From Bartonella bacilliformis KC583 (GTDB lineage Bacteria > Pseudomonadota > Alphaproteobacteria > Rhizobiales > Rhizobiaceae): DNA of 64,000 nt. The stretch covers positions 937,001 to 1,001,000 of the forward strand of contig NC_008783.1 in assembly GCF_000015445.1 (NCBI RefSeq), in the 5' to 3' direction. Numbering within the stretch: position 1 is the first letter of the stretch; each line of letters starts with the position of its first letter. The translations under genes were made by a program, and so were the position numbers. The notes under the pieces were generated by a model that searched no databases, was not told the origin of the DNA, and was given only the letters and a program-made list of their open reading frames with translations. Positions 53,532-62,690 of the stretch are shown here, piece after piece.

Positions 53532-55181
53532 TTAGCGTGTGAGTGGCTTATAATTCACACGCTTAAGATTAAGCGCATCTGGGCCAAGACGGCGAATCTT
53601 ATCTGCTTCATAGTCAGCAAAATTACCTTCAAACCATTCCACATGACCATTACTTTCAAAAGCCAAAATATGCGTTGCTAATCGATCAAGAAACATACGA
53701 TCGTGCGATATAATAACGGCACAACCAGCAAAATTTTCTAAAGCGTCTTCCAATGCACCTAATGTTTCCGTATCAAGATCATTGGTTGGTTCATCGAGAA
53801 GAAGAACATTGCCTCCCTCTTTTAAAAGCTTAGCCAAATGTACACGATTACGCTGCCCACCTGACAAATCAGTCACTTTTTGCTGCTGGTCCCCACCCTT
53901 AAAGTTAAAAGCACCACAATAAGCACGACTGTTCATTTCATATTTGCCTAACTTGATAATATCATTGCCGCCAGAAATTTCCTCCCAAACAGTCTTCTCA
54001 CCCTGCAACGTATCACGACTCTGATCAACATAACTTATCTGAACTGTCTCCCCAATGCGTATTTTCCCTGAGTCTGGTTGTTCTTGCCCTGTTAACATCT
54101 TAAATAAAGTAGATTTCCCTACACCATTGGCACCAATGACCCCAACAATCCCACCGGCAGGAAGCTTGAAAGAGAGAGAATCTATCAACACGCGATCACC
54201 ATAGGCTTTTGACAGACGATCAACTTCAATAATAACCTGGCCTAATCTTTCACCAACAGGAATAATAATTTGTGCATCACCAGGGCGACGTTCATGCGCA
54301 GCCTGAACCAATTCATCATAAGCCTTGATACGAGCTTTTGATTTTGCTTGACGTGCTTTTGGGCTAGAGGAAATCCATTCTTTTTCGCGTGATAACGCAC
54401 GCTGACGAGTAACCTCTTCACGACCCTCCTGCGCCATACGTTTAGCTTTAGCATCCAAATAAGCAGAATAATTCCCCTCATAAGGAATGCCTTTGCCACG
54501 ATCCAATTCTAAAATCCAACCTGTTACATTATCGAGAAAATAACGATCGTGCGTAATCAAAAGGACCGCACCTGGATATTCACGCAAATGTTTTTCAAGC
54601 CAAGCCGTCGTTTCTGCGTCTAAATGATTTGTAGGTTCATCCAAAAGCAATAAATCAGGTTTTGATAAAAGCAATTTACAAAGTGCAACACGCCGCTTTT
54701 CACCGCCTGAAAGTTTTGTTACACTCTCGTTTGTTGGTGGACAATTAAGAGCGGCCATAGCCATTTTCACTTGGCTTTCTAAGTCCCAAAGATTCTGGCT
54801 ATCGATAATATCCTGAAGTTTAGCGCTTTCATCAGCTGTTTCATCATTATAATTCATCATTAATTCATTATAGCGATCTATGATCGCCTGCTTATCTGCA
54901 ACGCCTTCCATTACATTGCCATACACATCCTTATTTTCATCAAGAACAGGCTCTTGCGGAAGATAACCACAACGCGCCCCCTCAGCAAGCCATGCTTCCC
55001 CCGTGTATTCTTTATCCAATCCAGCCATAATGCGTAAAATAGTCGATTTACCTGCACCATTTGGTCCCAAAATGCCAATCTTTGCATCCGGATAAAAGGA
55101 CAGATGAATATCCTCTAAAATTTTTTTATTACCGTAAGCTTTACTGACCCCATCCATATGGTAGATAAATTGGCGTGCCAT
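53532..55181 (-). CDS. ettA: ABC-F translational throttle protein EttA
   Basis: Soluble twin-ATPase that binds the ribosomal E site and gates elongation according to ATP level; 549 aa. First ATPase: Walker A GPNGAGKST at 39-47, signature TKLSGGEKRRVALCKLL, Walker B LLLLDEPTNHLDAET. The interdomain linker (about 245-310) carries the P-site-tRNA interaction motif region. Second ATPase: GANGVGKST, signature TDLSGGQRNRVHLAKLL, and VLLLDEPTNDLDTET. The conserved arm LDENKDVYGNVMEGV matches EttA rather than Uup or YheS. There are no TM segments, so it is not a transporter. Confidence 0.94.
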   Translation of the reverse strand: MARQFIYHMDGVSKAYGNKKILEDIHLSFYPDAKIGILGPNGAGKSTILRIMAGLDKEYTGEAWLAEGARCGYLPQEPVLDENKDVYGNVMEGVADKQAIIDRYNELMMNYNDETADESAKLQDIIDSQNLWDLESQVKMAMAALNCPPTNESVTKLSGGEKRRVALCKLLLSKPDLLLLDEPTNHLDAETTAWLEKHLREYPGAVLLITHDRYFLDNVTGWILELDRGKGIPYEGNYSAYLDAKAKRMAQEGREEVTRQRALSREKEWISSSPKARQAKSKARIKAYDELVQAAHERRPGDAQIIIPVGERLGQVIIEVDRLSKAYGDRVLIDSLSFKLPAGGIVGVIGANGVGKSTLFKMLTGQEQPDSGKIRIGETVQISYVDQSRDTLQGEKTVWEEISGGNDIIKLGKYEMNSRAYCGAFNFKGGDQQQKVTDLSGGQRNRVHLAKLLKEGGNVLLLDEPTNDLDTETLGALEDALENFAGCAVIISHDRMFLDRLATHILAFESNGHVEWFEGNFADYEADKIRRLGPDALNLKRVNYKPLTR

Positions 55182-55740
55182 AAGTTTCCTTTTGATATTA
55201 TGTGATTAAAGAAATTAGAATTCCAAGAACACTGTTTTTGCTTGTCTCAAATTTTGCGATAAACAATCTTTACAGGCACGAACAGCTTCGCACCATATTG
55301 ATACATTTTCTTCTCTCATCTCACAAGCCCTTCATAATTTCAAATACGAAAAAACATCCCTCAATGCAAAAAAGGCTTTCTTTTTTGTATCTGAAATGTG
55401 CTAAAGAACTAGCCTCTCTCCTGATCTTATATACAAAGGTGTATCAATCAGCTTAAACTATCCTGCAAATCAACAGATAATTACGCAGCAACTAAACTTC
55501 TTATTCTCTTCTATCTTATGAACATTACACCATGTCTCCTACTCATTAAACATTGACAGATAGTGGTATGTAATTGCAATTAGTAAAAAATAAGCAATAT
55601 CATCCAAAATTTATCTATATCTCTCTTTTACGACCTGATATTGGAGAGTTCTGAACTTGAATCAAGTCATCTTATAGCTTCAAAACGAAACAGAGCCTTA
55701 AAACTACTGAAAGAAATAAGTTGCCTACAGGAATAGATTG
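55182..55740. other. Intergenic region between divergent ettA and pncA
   Basis: About 560 bp. An 84-codon plus-strand frame at 55202-55456 has no recognisable features and probably is not a gene. Promoters of both genes should lie here, but no convincing boxes were found. Confidence 0.4.
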
Positions 55741-56349
55741 ATGGAAAAGAAAGCTTTAATCGTTGTGGATGTTCAAAATGATTTCCTTCCAGGTGGAGCA
55801 CTTGCAGTACTACAAGGCAATACTATTCTACCAACTATCAACGATCTCATAACCCGTTTTGACCATGTCATTTTAACCCAAGACTGGCATCCAAAAGGGC
55901 ATCTCAGCTTTGCTTCTTCCCACCCTGATAAATCCCCTTATGATATGATTAATCTTGATTATGGTCCTCAAATACTCTGGCCTGACCATTGCGTACAAGG
56001 AACAAAGGGAGCGGATTTTCATCAATCTCTCAACATTGATAAAGCACAGCTTATCATCCGCAAAGGCCATAACCGGAAAATTGACAGCTATTCTGCTTTT
56101 TTTGAGAATGATCAAAAAACGCCAACAGGCTTACAAAATTACCTCAAAGAACATAGCTTTACAAAATTGATTATGTGCGGTTTAGCAACTGACTTCTGTG
56201 TTGCATTTTCTGCACTTCACGCTGTACAATGTGGTTTTCAAGTCAGTGTCGTGTTAAATGCTTGTGCTGGTATTGATGTCAATGGGTCACTTAATATCAT
56301 GCTTAAAACTATGCATGAAGCCGGTGTAGAACTTTTAATGATTTACTAA
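55741..56349 (+). CDS. pncA: Nicotinamidase
   Basis: Hydrolyses nicotinamide to nicotinate for the NAD salvage pathway, and is the activator of pyrazinamide in other bacteria; 202 aa from the ATG at 55741. The catalytic triad is Asp10 (VVDVQNDF), Lys108 (IIRKGH) and Cys153 (GLATDFCVAFSAL). Metal ligands are Asp48 and His50 (TQDWHPKGH), His54 and His83 (WPDHCVQGT). All key residues are intact. The gene is monocistronic and convergent with the DUF475 gene. Confidence 0.95.
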   Translation: MEKKALIVVDVQNDFLPGGALAVLQGNTILPTINDLITRFDHVILTQDWHPKGHLSFASSHPDKSPYDMINLDYGPQILWPDHCVQGTKGADFHQSLNIDKAQLIIRKGHNRKIDSYSAFFENDQKTPTGLQNYLKEHSFTKLIMCGLATDFCVAFSALHAVQCGFQVSVVLNACAGIDVNGSLNIMLKTMHEAGVELLMIY

Positions 56350-56394
56350 AATCCTCTCCTAACAACTACAGAAACAAAATAAATTCATATCATA

Positions 56395-57447
56395 TCACTT
56401 AGATACAACATGTTTGCTTGAAAAATCATGTTTGAAACGAAGGGAGGAATAAAATGCCATTCCAATCACAAATATACCAATAAATCCTGTTAATATTTCA
56501 GGTACCGGCATAATAATTTGCATATACATAATAACTGCAAGAATTAAGATCGCATAAAAAGCACCATGTTCCAGATAACGGTAACGCAATAATGTTCCTG
56601 TTTCAACAAGCATGACTGTCATAGAACGTACATAAAATGCGCCAATACTAAGACCTATGGCAATGATAAAAAGGTTATGTGAAAAAGCAAAAGCGCCAAC
56701 AACACCATCAAAAGAAAAACTAGCATCCAAAATTTCTAAATAAAGAAATGAGCCTAGCCCTCCCTTAGCAGTCGTGGTCAAGGTCATTTCTTTAGAATCT
56801 AAAAACGCACCAACTGCTCCAACTACTAAAAATGTCAAAAGCCCATAAAGCATAGCTAGTAAAACAGTCAGCTTATCTGCTGTGACAACTTGTCCTGAAA
56901 AAAATAATATCAAAATTAAAACAATTGCAATATCAATCCCTACGAGAAAACCAAGTTTCTGAGCTGGTTTTTCTATAAAAGGCAGCCAATGTACTTTTTT
57001 TTCAGGATCAAAAAAATATTTTAAACCAACCATCATGAGGAAGGTTCCTCCAAAAGCTGCAATCCCTGCATGAGAATCCGTTAAAATCGTAGCATATTGA
57101 TCTGGCTCCCATATTGCTAATTTGACTGCTGCAATTGGACTAATCCAAGCAGCAAAAGCAACAACCAACAGTGGGAAAATGATCCGCATACCAAACACTG
57201 CTATTATAATGCCCCACGTCAAAAAACGACGCGACCATAGCTGGTTCATTCTTCCAAGAATCCGTGCATTAACAATAGAATTATCAAAAGACAGAGAAAT
57301 TTCTAAAATTCCTAAGGTACAACAAATGAAAAAATATTTCAGAATCCCAATAATGCTGTTCGTTTCGAACCAACCAATAACCCCACCTAAACAAACACCA
57401 ATAATTGTGAAGGAAAAAGCCCATTTAAAATATCTGAATAGGACCAT
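56395..57447 (-). CDS. DUF475 integral membrane protein (TerC-related)
   Basis: 350 aa with about eight or nine TM segments. The first acidic motif LEISLSFDNSIVNARIL and the second LEILDASFSFDGVVGAFAFSHN each carry the SFDN/SFDG acidic pair seen in TerC/DUF475 proteins, which have been linked to metal (notably Mn2+) export during co-translational metalation. The exact function of this subfamily is unknown. It is divergent from the XRE regulator gene, which might control it. Confidence 0.88.
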   Translation of the reverse strand: MVLFRYFKWAFSFTIIGVCLGGVIGWFETNSIIGILKYFFICCTLGILEISLSFDNSIVNARILGRMNQLWSRRFLTWGIIIAVFGMRIIFPLLVVAFAAWISPIAAVKLAIWEPDQYATILTDSHAGIAAFGGTFLMMVGLKYFFDPEKKVHWLPFIEKPAQKLGFLVGIDIAIVLILILFFSGQVVTADKLTVLLAMLYGLLTFLVVGAVGAFLDSKEMTLTTTAKGGLGSFLYLEILDASFSFDGVVGAFAFSHNLFIIAIGLSIGAFYVRSMTVMLVETGTLLRYRYLEHGAFYAILILAVIMYMQIIMPVPEILTGFIGIFVIGMAFYSSLRFKHDFSSKHVVSK

Positions 57448-57680
57448 AATTATTCCTCAAAATTCATCTTCTGGAATCTATTTTTTAAATCAAAAACTAC
57501 ATCTATCAATAATAAAATAGTATGCACATAGAAAATTCATACGCCTCTCCCTTAAAAAGAATCAAGAAAATAGAATTAGTAAGTCTATATTCCTTTCAAT
57601 TCAAATATTATTCTTAGAATAAAAAATGAAAATTCACTCTATATTTATTGAATTTAAAAAAAATAAAGGACTAAAAGACA

Positions 57681-57711
57681 TTGACATTGAGTAATGAGAT
57701 ATTAATACAAT
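57681..57711 (+). promoter_or_regulatory. Sigma70-like promoter of the XRE regulator gene
   Basis: A perfect -35 TTGACA (57681-57686) and -10-like TACAAT (57706-57711), 19 bases apart; an overlapping TAATAC at 57703 gives a 16-base spacer. It lies 54 bases before the GTG start of the regulator. Confidence 0.6.
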
Positions 57712-57723
57712 GTGTAGTTTTAT

Positions 57724-57742
57724 TGGTATAAAGCTCATACCA
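57724..57742. promoter_or_regulatory. Palindromic operator candidate in the XRE gene leader
   Basis: Inverted repeat TGGTAT (57724-57729) and ATACCA (57737-57742) with a seven-base centre, immediately downstream of the promoter and before the Shine-Dalgarno. The position fits autoregulation by the XRE protein; this is inferred from sequence alone. Confidence 0.5.
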
Positions 57743-57764
57743 TACTTACTGAGGGAGATAATTC

Positions 57765-58304
57765 GTGGCACGTCCTGAAACTGAAGCAAAAACCGTATTT
57801 GGAAAGCGTTTGCGTCACATTCGCCTCGCTTTAGGCGATCCATCACGTGAAACATTAGCTAAAAATTTTAACATGACAAAGAACTCCATTGCTTTTTATG
57901 AGCGAGGAGAAAGAGAACCTAATCTTAGTGTATTACAAGCATATCGGACATTATATGGAGTCAATATTAATTGGCTTTTAACAGGCCAAGGAAAAATGTT
58001 TGATACTGAATATACCAGAAGTGAATTTGACTGGAATTACTTTATTAAAAAAATTGAAACGATTGAAGATATTCTTACTAACAGCGATTACAGTGATATA
58101 CTCAATCAAAATAAACTTAAAAAATCTTATGAAAAATTGCAAAAATATCCACTGGCACAGAGTATATCGAATAATCTTAATCCAAAAGCAATCGCTTCCC
58201 TGGTCAATATGAAAGCAAATATGGCAAATTCTTATGCTCTTAGTTTGTTTATAGAGCTCCTTATTCGAAGCATATCGCATAAAGATACTACAGCTAATCA
58301 ATAA
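57765..58304 (+). CDS. XRE-family transcriptional regulator
   Basis: 179 aa with a GTG start and GAGGGAG seven bases upstream. The N-terminal helix-turn-helix (about residues 9-65) reads FGKRLRHIRLALGDPSRETL then AKNFNMTKNSIAFYERGE, the Cro/C1 type with recognition helix around TKNSIAFYERG. The INWLLTGQGKMF segment that ends the domain is common in phage-repressor-like regulators. The C-terminal 100 residues are helical with no recognised ligand or peptidase domain and no LexA-type catalytic residues. It might repress its own promoter and the divergent DUF475 gene. Confidence 0.88.
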   Translation: MARPETEAKTVFGKRLRHIRLALGDPSRETLAKNFNMTKNSIAFYERGEREPNLSVLQAYRTLYGVNINWLLTGQGKMFDTEYTRSEFDWNYFIKKIETIEDILTNSDYSDILNQNKLKKSYEKLQKYPLAQSISNNLNPKAIASLVNMKANMANSYALSLFIELLIRSISHKDTTANQ

Positions 58305-58335
58305 GATTTTATTACAAAAAACACTAGAACTTAAA

Positions 58336-58373
58336 CTCTATCAATATAAAAAATTTTTGCTGTATTGATAGAG
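58336..58373. terminator. Hairpin after the XRE regulator gene
   Basis: Eleven-base perfect inverted repeat CTCTATCAATA (58336-58346) and TATTGATAGAG (58363-58373), 32 bases after the stop codon. There is no following T-run on the plus strand, so it may be an imperfect terminator or an mRNA-stabilising stem. Confidence 0.5.
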
Positions 58374-58475
58374 CTTAATACGCTTTATTATTTTGTCATG
58401 AAAGCTTGAGCGTATCTGCACACCATGATCAAGAGAAGCCTCCTTCTATTTAGGAAGAAGGCGGTATTGCTATAA

Positions 58476-58679
58476 TTTTCCAACAATCTACTCAATAGCA
58501 CAAAATATTGTTTTCTTTTTGAAACACTGACATATATTGCGAAATGTATTCTTGCAAACCAAGAAAAACTTAAGGGGGATGTTGATCTTTCATTGAAAGC
58601 GTGTTTGGCACTCATGTTAGAAACTGAGTGCTTATCCTGCAAGCTAGTTGTTGTTTATGAGGTAAAACATGTATTTTGA
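58476..58679 (+). other. Open frame without clear start, possible gene remnant
   Basis: A frame open from the TAA at 58473 to the TGA at 58677 gives 67 residues, including ETLTYIAKCILANQEKLKGD and SLKACLALMLETE. Only an internal ATG (58614) or TTG (58593) could start it. Amino-acid composition looks protein-like, but I do not recognise a family. It overlaps the start of the DUF1508 gene by 11 bases. It could be the tail of a decayed gene. Confidence 0.25.
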
Positions 58680-58848
58680 GGTGTTTCGGGGTGTCCACAA
58701 TCAGTGGTATTGGCGTTTAATTTCAACAGATGAGCAGAAAATTGCTTTTTCCAGTATAGGTTACCCAACAAAAGAAGATATCCTGATAGGTATCGAACAA
58801 ATCAAAAAAGTTACACGTCGTACATCTGTCGTAGAATTAAAATCTTAA
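58669..58848 (+). CDS. DUF1508 (YegP-like) small protein
   Basis: 59 aa, MYFEVFRGVHNQWYWRLIS at the N-terminus, then KIAFSSIGYPTKEDILIGIE and a basic KKVTRRTSVVELKS end. This single copy of the repeat F-x-V/W-RL followed by S-x-GY-x-(S/T)K fits the DUF1508/YegP fold, whose function is unknown. ATGAGGT precedes the ATG by six bases, giving a weak Shine-Dalgarno. Confidence 0.8.
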   Translation: MYFEVFRGVHNQWYWRLISTDEQKIAFSSIGYPTKEDILIGIEQIKKVTRRTSVVELKS

Positions 58849-59014
58849 TGTTTTTTGCTGTCTAAATGAAAATTTTTATCTCAGAGAGTGAATATAAGCA
58901 ACGGACTACTGCAGTAATACATATAACTTTAGTATTAGCTCTAAGCAGATCTATCAAACTCTAGCGCATATGAGAATTTTTCCTTATAGACTAGAAAATT
59001 CTCCCTAAAGAAAA

Positions 59015-59091
59015 TGGTGGGCCCGGAGGGACTCGAACCCCCAACCAAGCGGTTATGAGCCGCTGGCTCTAACCAATTGAGCTACAGGCCC
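59015..59091 (-). tRNA. tRNA with CAT anticodon, probably tRNA-Ile2 (lysidine type)
   Basis: On the minus strand a full cloverleaf: acceptor GGGCCTG pairs with CGGGCCC, discriminator A and an encoded CCA (59015-59017). The D-arm is GCTC...GAGC, the anticodon loop CTCATAA (CAT at 59055-59057), and the T-arm GGGGG-TTCGAGT-CCCTC. The variable loop TTGGTTG and the acceptor sequence are more like the tRNA-Ile2(CAT), whose C34 is converted to lysidine by TilS to read AUA, than like elongator tRNA-Met. The isotype needs confirmation, but the tRNA itself is certain. Confidence 0.93.
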
Positions 59092-59234
59092 CACAAGACT
59101 GCTTCTCTCTAAACTAAAATACTTTATAATACAAGAGATTGCCTCAATTATAATTCATATTTTTTTCTTTCCTCTCGCTTTTTTTCTTTCAGCGCCCTAA
59201 TTACTTTACAATAATTCCTGAAAATGAGAAAGTA

Positions 59235-60002
59235 ATGAAGACACAAATGAGACGAATGAATATGACAAAAGCAATTTCCCAACTTTTTAATATCTATTGG
59301 ACAAAAATCACTATATTGACAATTCTGGCACTGTTAACCAGCTCTCTGTCTGTATACGCTGAAAAAAGCACAATAAAAAATTCCACTATTACTGTTACTG
59401 CAACCGGTGAAAGCCAAGCAACTCCAGATATGGCGATTATGAATTTAGCCGTTATTACACATAATAAAACAGCTCAAAAAGCATTAGAAGCCAATAATAA
59501 ATCTATAAATAACATTATTGATTCTTTTAAAAAGGAGGGTATTCAAGAAAAGGATATACAAACATCAAATTTATTTATTCATTACATCAATTCTGATAAA
59601 CATCAAGAACAAAGAGGTGATGAAAACCTCTATCAAGTTTCACATTCTTTGACAGTGCGCATCCGTGATCTTTTAAATGCTGGCATGATACTTGACCAAG
59701 CAATGGCGCTCGGTATTAATTCTGTTAGAGACATTACCTTTACTAATACTGATACAAAACCATTTTATACAGCAGCGCGTAAACAAGCTATTGCTGAAGC
59801 TATTGAAAAAGCAGAAACTCTAGCTCACGCAGCCAGTGTGAAATTGGGGAAAATTATTGAGATTAATGAAAGTAATGATCCTCCTCATCTCATGCCACGC
59901 CTTATCAGCAGAGCACAAACTGCAAGCTATGCGGATACACATTTTTCAAGTGGTGAATTGAACTATAGTGTTACTGTCACTGTAACATTTGCTATCGACT
60001 GA
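59235..60002 (+). CDS. Periplasmic SIMPL-domain protein, BP26/Omp28-like
   Basis: 255 aa. Residues about 25-47 form a signal peptide (ITILTILALLTSSLSVYA, cleavage after AYA-like YAEK). The SIMPL (DUF541) domain follows: ITVTATGESQATPDMAIMNL, the helix LEANNKSINNIIDSFKKEGI, YQVSHSLTVRIRDLLNAGMI, AEAIEKAETLAHAASVKLGK and the C-terminal YSVTVTVTFAID. Order and sequence closely follow Brucella BP26 (Omp28), an immunodominant periplasmic protein that forms channel-like oligomers. Function in the cell is unclear. An alternative in-frame ATG ten codons later exists. Confidence 0.9.
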   Translation: MKTQMRRMNMTKAISQLFNIYWTKITILTILALLTSSLSVYAEKSTIKNSTITVTATGESQATPDMAIMNLAVITHNKTAQKALEANNKSINNIIDSFKKEGIQEKDIQTSNLFIHYINSDKHQEQRGDENLYQVSHSLTVRIRDLLNAGMILDQAMALGINSVRDITFTNTDTKPFYTAARKQAIAEAIEKAETLAHAASVKLGKIIEINESNDPPHLMPRLISRAQTASYADTHFSSGELNYSVTVTVTFAID

Positions 60003-60352
60003 AACACATTCAATCTCTGATTTTTTTGAAACATTCCTTATCAAGTTACAGGCTCTCTCGATAAAATGCTCGTGATACGTTGGAAGAAGTAAAGCATTGA
60101 AGCTAGTTTCAATAAACCACCTTCATGAATTTTAATTTTCCTACGCGCAAAATTGTGTTTGATATACTATTTGAAATTTCATAATACCGACCGAGTGATG
60201 TAACTGAACATCTTCACTTTCATCAATAAACCAACAAATATAACTTTCCAGAGATGAACGTGAACTGCTTCAATCATTCAAAATTGAAAATATACAATCT
60301 TTTACAGCTGATTTAAGGATAACTGACCATAAAAAAGCACGCTTTCATTACA
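60003..60352. other. Convergent intergenic region between BP26-like gene and rpoD
   Basis: 350 bp with no supported ORF or strong terminator for either gene. Confidence 0.4.
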
Positions 60353-62353
60353 TTATGAATCAAGAAAACTACGCAATTTACGTGAACGACTAGGATGCTT
60401 CAATTTACGAAGTGCTTTTGCTTCAATCTGACGGATACGCTCACGTGTGACTGAAAATTGCTGACCAACTTCTTCTAACGTATGATCAGTATTCATCCCA
60501 ATACCAAAACGCATTCTTAAAACACGCTCTTCACGTGGCGTTAATGAAGCGAGTACGCGAGTTGTTGTATCACGCAAATTAGCCTGAATAGCTGCATCAA
60601 TTGGCAATAAAGCATTTCTATCCTCAATGAAATCCCCTAAATGAGAATCATCTTCATCACCAACAGGCGTTTCAAGTGAAATAGGCTCTTTCGCAATTTT
60701 AAGAACTTTTTGCACTTTTTCTAAAGGCATAGAAAGTTTACTGGATAATTCTTCTGGTGTAGGTTCGCGCCCAATTTCATGTAAAATTTGGCGCGATGTA
60801 CGAACAATTTTGTTAATAGTTTCAATCATATGAACAGGAATACGAATGGTACGTGCCTGGTCAGCAATTGAACGCGTAATTGCTTGACGAATCCACCATG
60901 TTGCATAAGTTGAAAACTTATATCCACGCCGATATTCAAATTTGTCAACGGCCTTCATCAAACCGATATTACCTTCCTGAATAAGATCAAGAAACTGCAA
61001 ACCACGGTTTGTGTATTTTTTTGCAATTGAAATAACAAGACGCAAATTCGCTTCTACCATTTCTTTTTTAGCAATCGTCGCTTCGCGCTCACCCTTTTGT
61101 ACTTGGGTAACAATCCGACGAAACTCTCCTATCGAAATAGCAGTTTCTTGCGCAAGATTTTGTATCTCACTACGCAAATTACGAATGACCTCAACTTCAC
61201 GAGTTGAAAATTCTTTCCAACCAGATCCTGGTAAAGTTGCAATATAATTAACCCAATCTGAATCCAATTCACGGCCTTGATATTCTTTTAGAAAATCTTC
61301 GTGCCCAATTCCATAACTATTCGCAATCCGCTTTAATTTACCCTCATTATGAACCAACCTTTTATTAATATCATACAGTTGTTCAACTAAGGCTTCAATA
61401 CGATTTTGGTTCAGGGAAAGAGATTTTACTGCTTGAATCAAATCAGATTTCAATTGAGTAGATTTCTTCTTTTGAGCAGAAGAGAGATCACTTGCTTTAC
61501 AAGCAGCTAAACTACTTTCAACATGCTGATTTTGCAATTTCCTCAATTTGACATAAGTTTCAGCAATAAAGTTCAAAGTTTCCATAATCTGAGGATATAA
61601 TTCATTTTCCATTGCTGCAAATGACAAATTAACCTCATCATCTTCATCATCTTCAGCACCTATATCCTCTGCAATAATGTCCACGTCATCTTTATCAGAC
61701 GGGGATGCTTCTTTTTTAATTTTTTCTACTTCACTCCGCTCAATAATTGGGGCTTGCTTGGCTTCTGGTCCAGCGTAAGTCATTTCAAGATCAATAATTT
61801 CACGAAGAAGGATACGCTGTTCTCTCAATTCTTCACGCCAAATAATAAGCGCCTGAAATGTTAAAGGACTTTCACAAAGCCCCGAAATCATTGTTTCACG
61901 TCCTGCCTCAATGCGCTTAGCAATGGCAATTTCCCCTTCACGAGAAAGAAGCTCAACTGCTCCCATTTCACGCAAATACATACGCACCGGATCGTCTGTT
62001 CTATCTGTTGCTTCACGTTTAGGTATCGTCGCAACTTCACGGCTAGTGGCCTCTACCAAATCACCACCTTCTACCGTAATTTCCCCTTCATAATGCTCAG
62101 CTTCTATTTCATCTTCATCGTCTACAACGTTAACACCCATCTCAGAAAACATCATCAATATATCTTCAATTTGTTCGGATGTAACTTCATCAGAGGGAAG
62201 AACCGCATTTAATTCATCCATTGTTACGTAGCCATTTTTTTTGGCAAGCTTTATCATTTTTTTGATGGCGTCATCGGAAAAATCAAGAGGAGCATTGTCT
62301 AAGCTTCCTTGACCCATTACTTCTAGATTGTCTTTCTTTTTAACCTTTGCCAT
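60353..62353 (-). CDS. rpoD: Primary sigma factor RpoD (sigma70)
   Basis: Housekeeping sigma factor, 666 aa, usual alphaproteobacterial size. Region 1.1 covers residues 1-100 (acidic, [14 protein letters not shown]). Region 1.2 starts at [11 protein letters not shown] (121-131). A non-conserved acidic insert of about 200 residues follows. Region 2 has [18 protein letters not shown] for -10 recognition and melting. Region 3 is [17 protein letters not shown], and region 4 ends with the helix-turn-helix [17 protein letters not shown] for the -35 box. It follows dnaG after 337 bp, the order of the macromolecular-synthesis operon. Confidence 0.97.
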   Translation of the reverse strand: MAKVKKKDNLEVMGQGSLDNAPLDFSDDAIKKMIKLAKKNGYVTMDELNAVLPSDEVTSEQIEDILMMFSEMGVNVVDDEDEIEAEHYEGEITVEGGDLVEATSREVATIPKREATDRTDDPVRMYLREMGAVELLSREGEIAIAKRIEAGRETMISGLCESPLTFQALIIWREELREQRILLREIIDLEMTYAGPEAKQAPIIERSEVEKIKKEASPSDKDDVDIIAEDIGAEDDEDDEVNLSFAAMENELYPQIMETLNFIAETYVKLRKLQNQHVESSLAACKASDLSSAQKKKSTQLKSDLIQAVKSLSLNQNRIEALVEQLYDINKRLVHNEGKLKRIANSYGIGHEDFLKEYQGRELDSDWVNYIATLPGSGWKEFSTREVEVIRNLRSEIQNLAQETAISIGEFRRIVTQVQKGEREATIAKKEMVEANLRLVISIAKKYTNRGLQFLDLIQEGNIGLMKAVDKFEYRRGYKFSTYATWWIRQAITRSIADQARTIRIPVHMIETINKIVRTSRQILHEIGREPTPEELSSKLSMPLEKVQKVLKIAKEPISLETPVGDEDDSHLGDFIEDRNALLPIDAAIQANLRDTTTRVLASLTPREERVLRMRFGIGMNTDHTLEEVGQQFSVTRERIRQIEAKALRKLKHPSRSRKLRSFLDS

Positions 62354-62690
62354 ACTGTCACTCCAACTTGACCACTACACAGACTTCGTGTGATCAAATT
62401 CTTTTGCATTCTCACTTAGCGCATCAATCATGTTTCATCTTCTTAAGGTAATCTCTTACTGAAAATGAATACATCTTCATATACACTCTTATTTGCATAA
62501 AAATATTGAAAAACTTCAAAAGTTTCCCTCGGTACTCTCAGCCTTTCTGAGACAACCTTTACACTACATAGCTTAAGAGTCACTTTTTGATTATTCCTGA
62601 AATTTAGTCACCATTCTTTAAAATACTATTTCCACAATAGATTAATCCTATCATGAGGCTTTGGTGACTGATTCTCTTTTAAAAAGCGAA
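62354..62690. other. Intergenic region between dnaG and rpoD
   Basis: 337 bp, AT-rich, without an ORF or obvious terminator. It probably holds an rpoD promoter, since the gap is too long for simple cotranscription, but no boxes are assigned. Confidence 0.4.

Larger units (their letters stand above)
57448..57764. other. Divergent promoter region between DUF475 and XRE genes
   Basis: 317 bp without an ORF. It contains the plus-strand promoter-like TTGACA/TACAAT pair and a palindrome described separately. The half nearer DUF475 shows no identifiable promoter. Confidence 0.5.

Noticed and set aside
55202-55456. 84-codon plus-strand frame between ettA and pncA
   Set aside because: No ribosome-binding site, no recognisable domain, and composition typical of AT-rich intergenic DNA.
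58388-58642. 84-codon minus-strand frame after the XRE gene
   Set aside because: It lies antisense to the frame at 58476-58679, with no ribosome-binding site or domain; neither strand is convincing, but the plus strand looks more protein-like.
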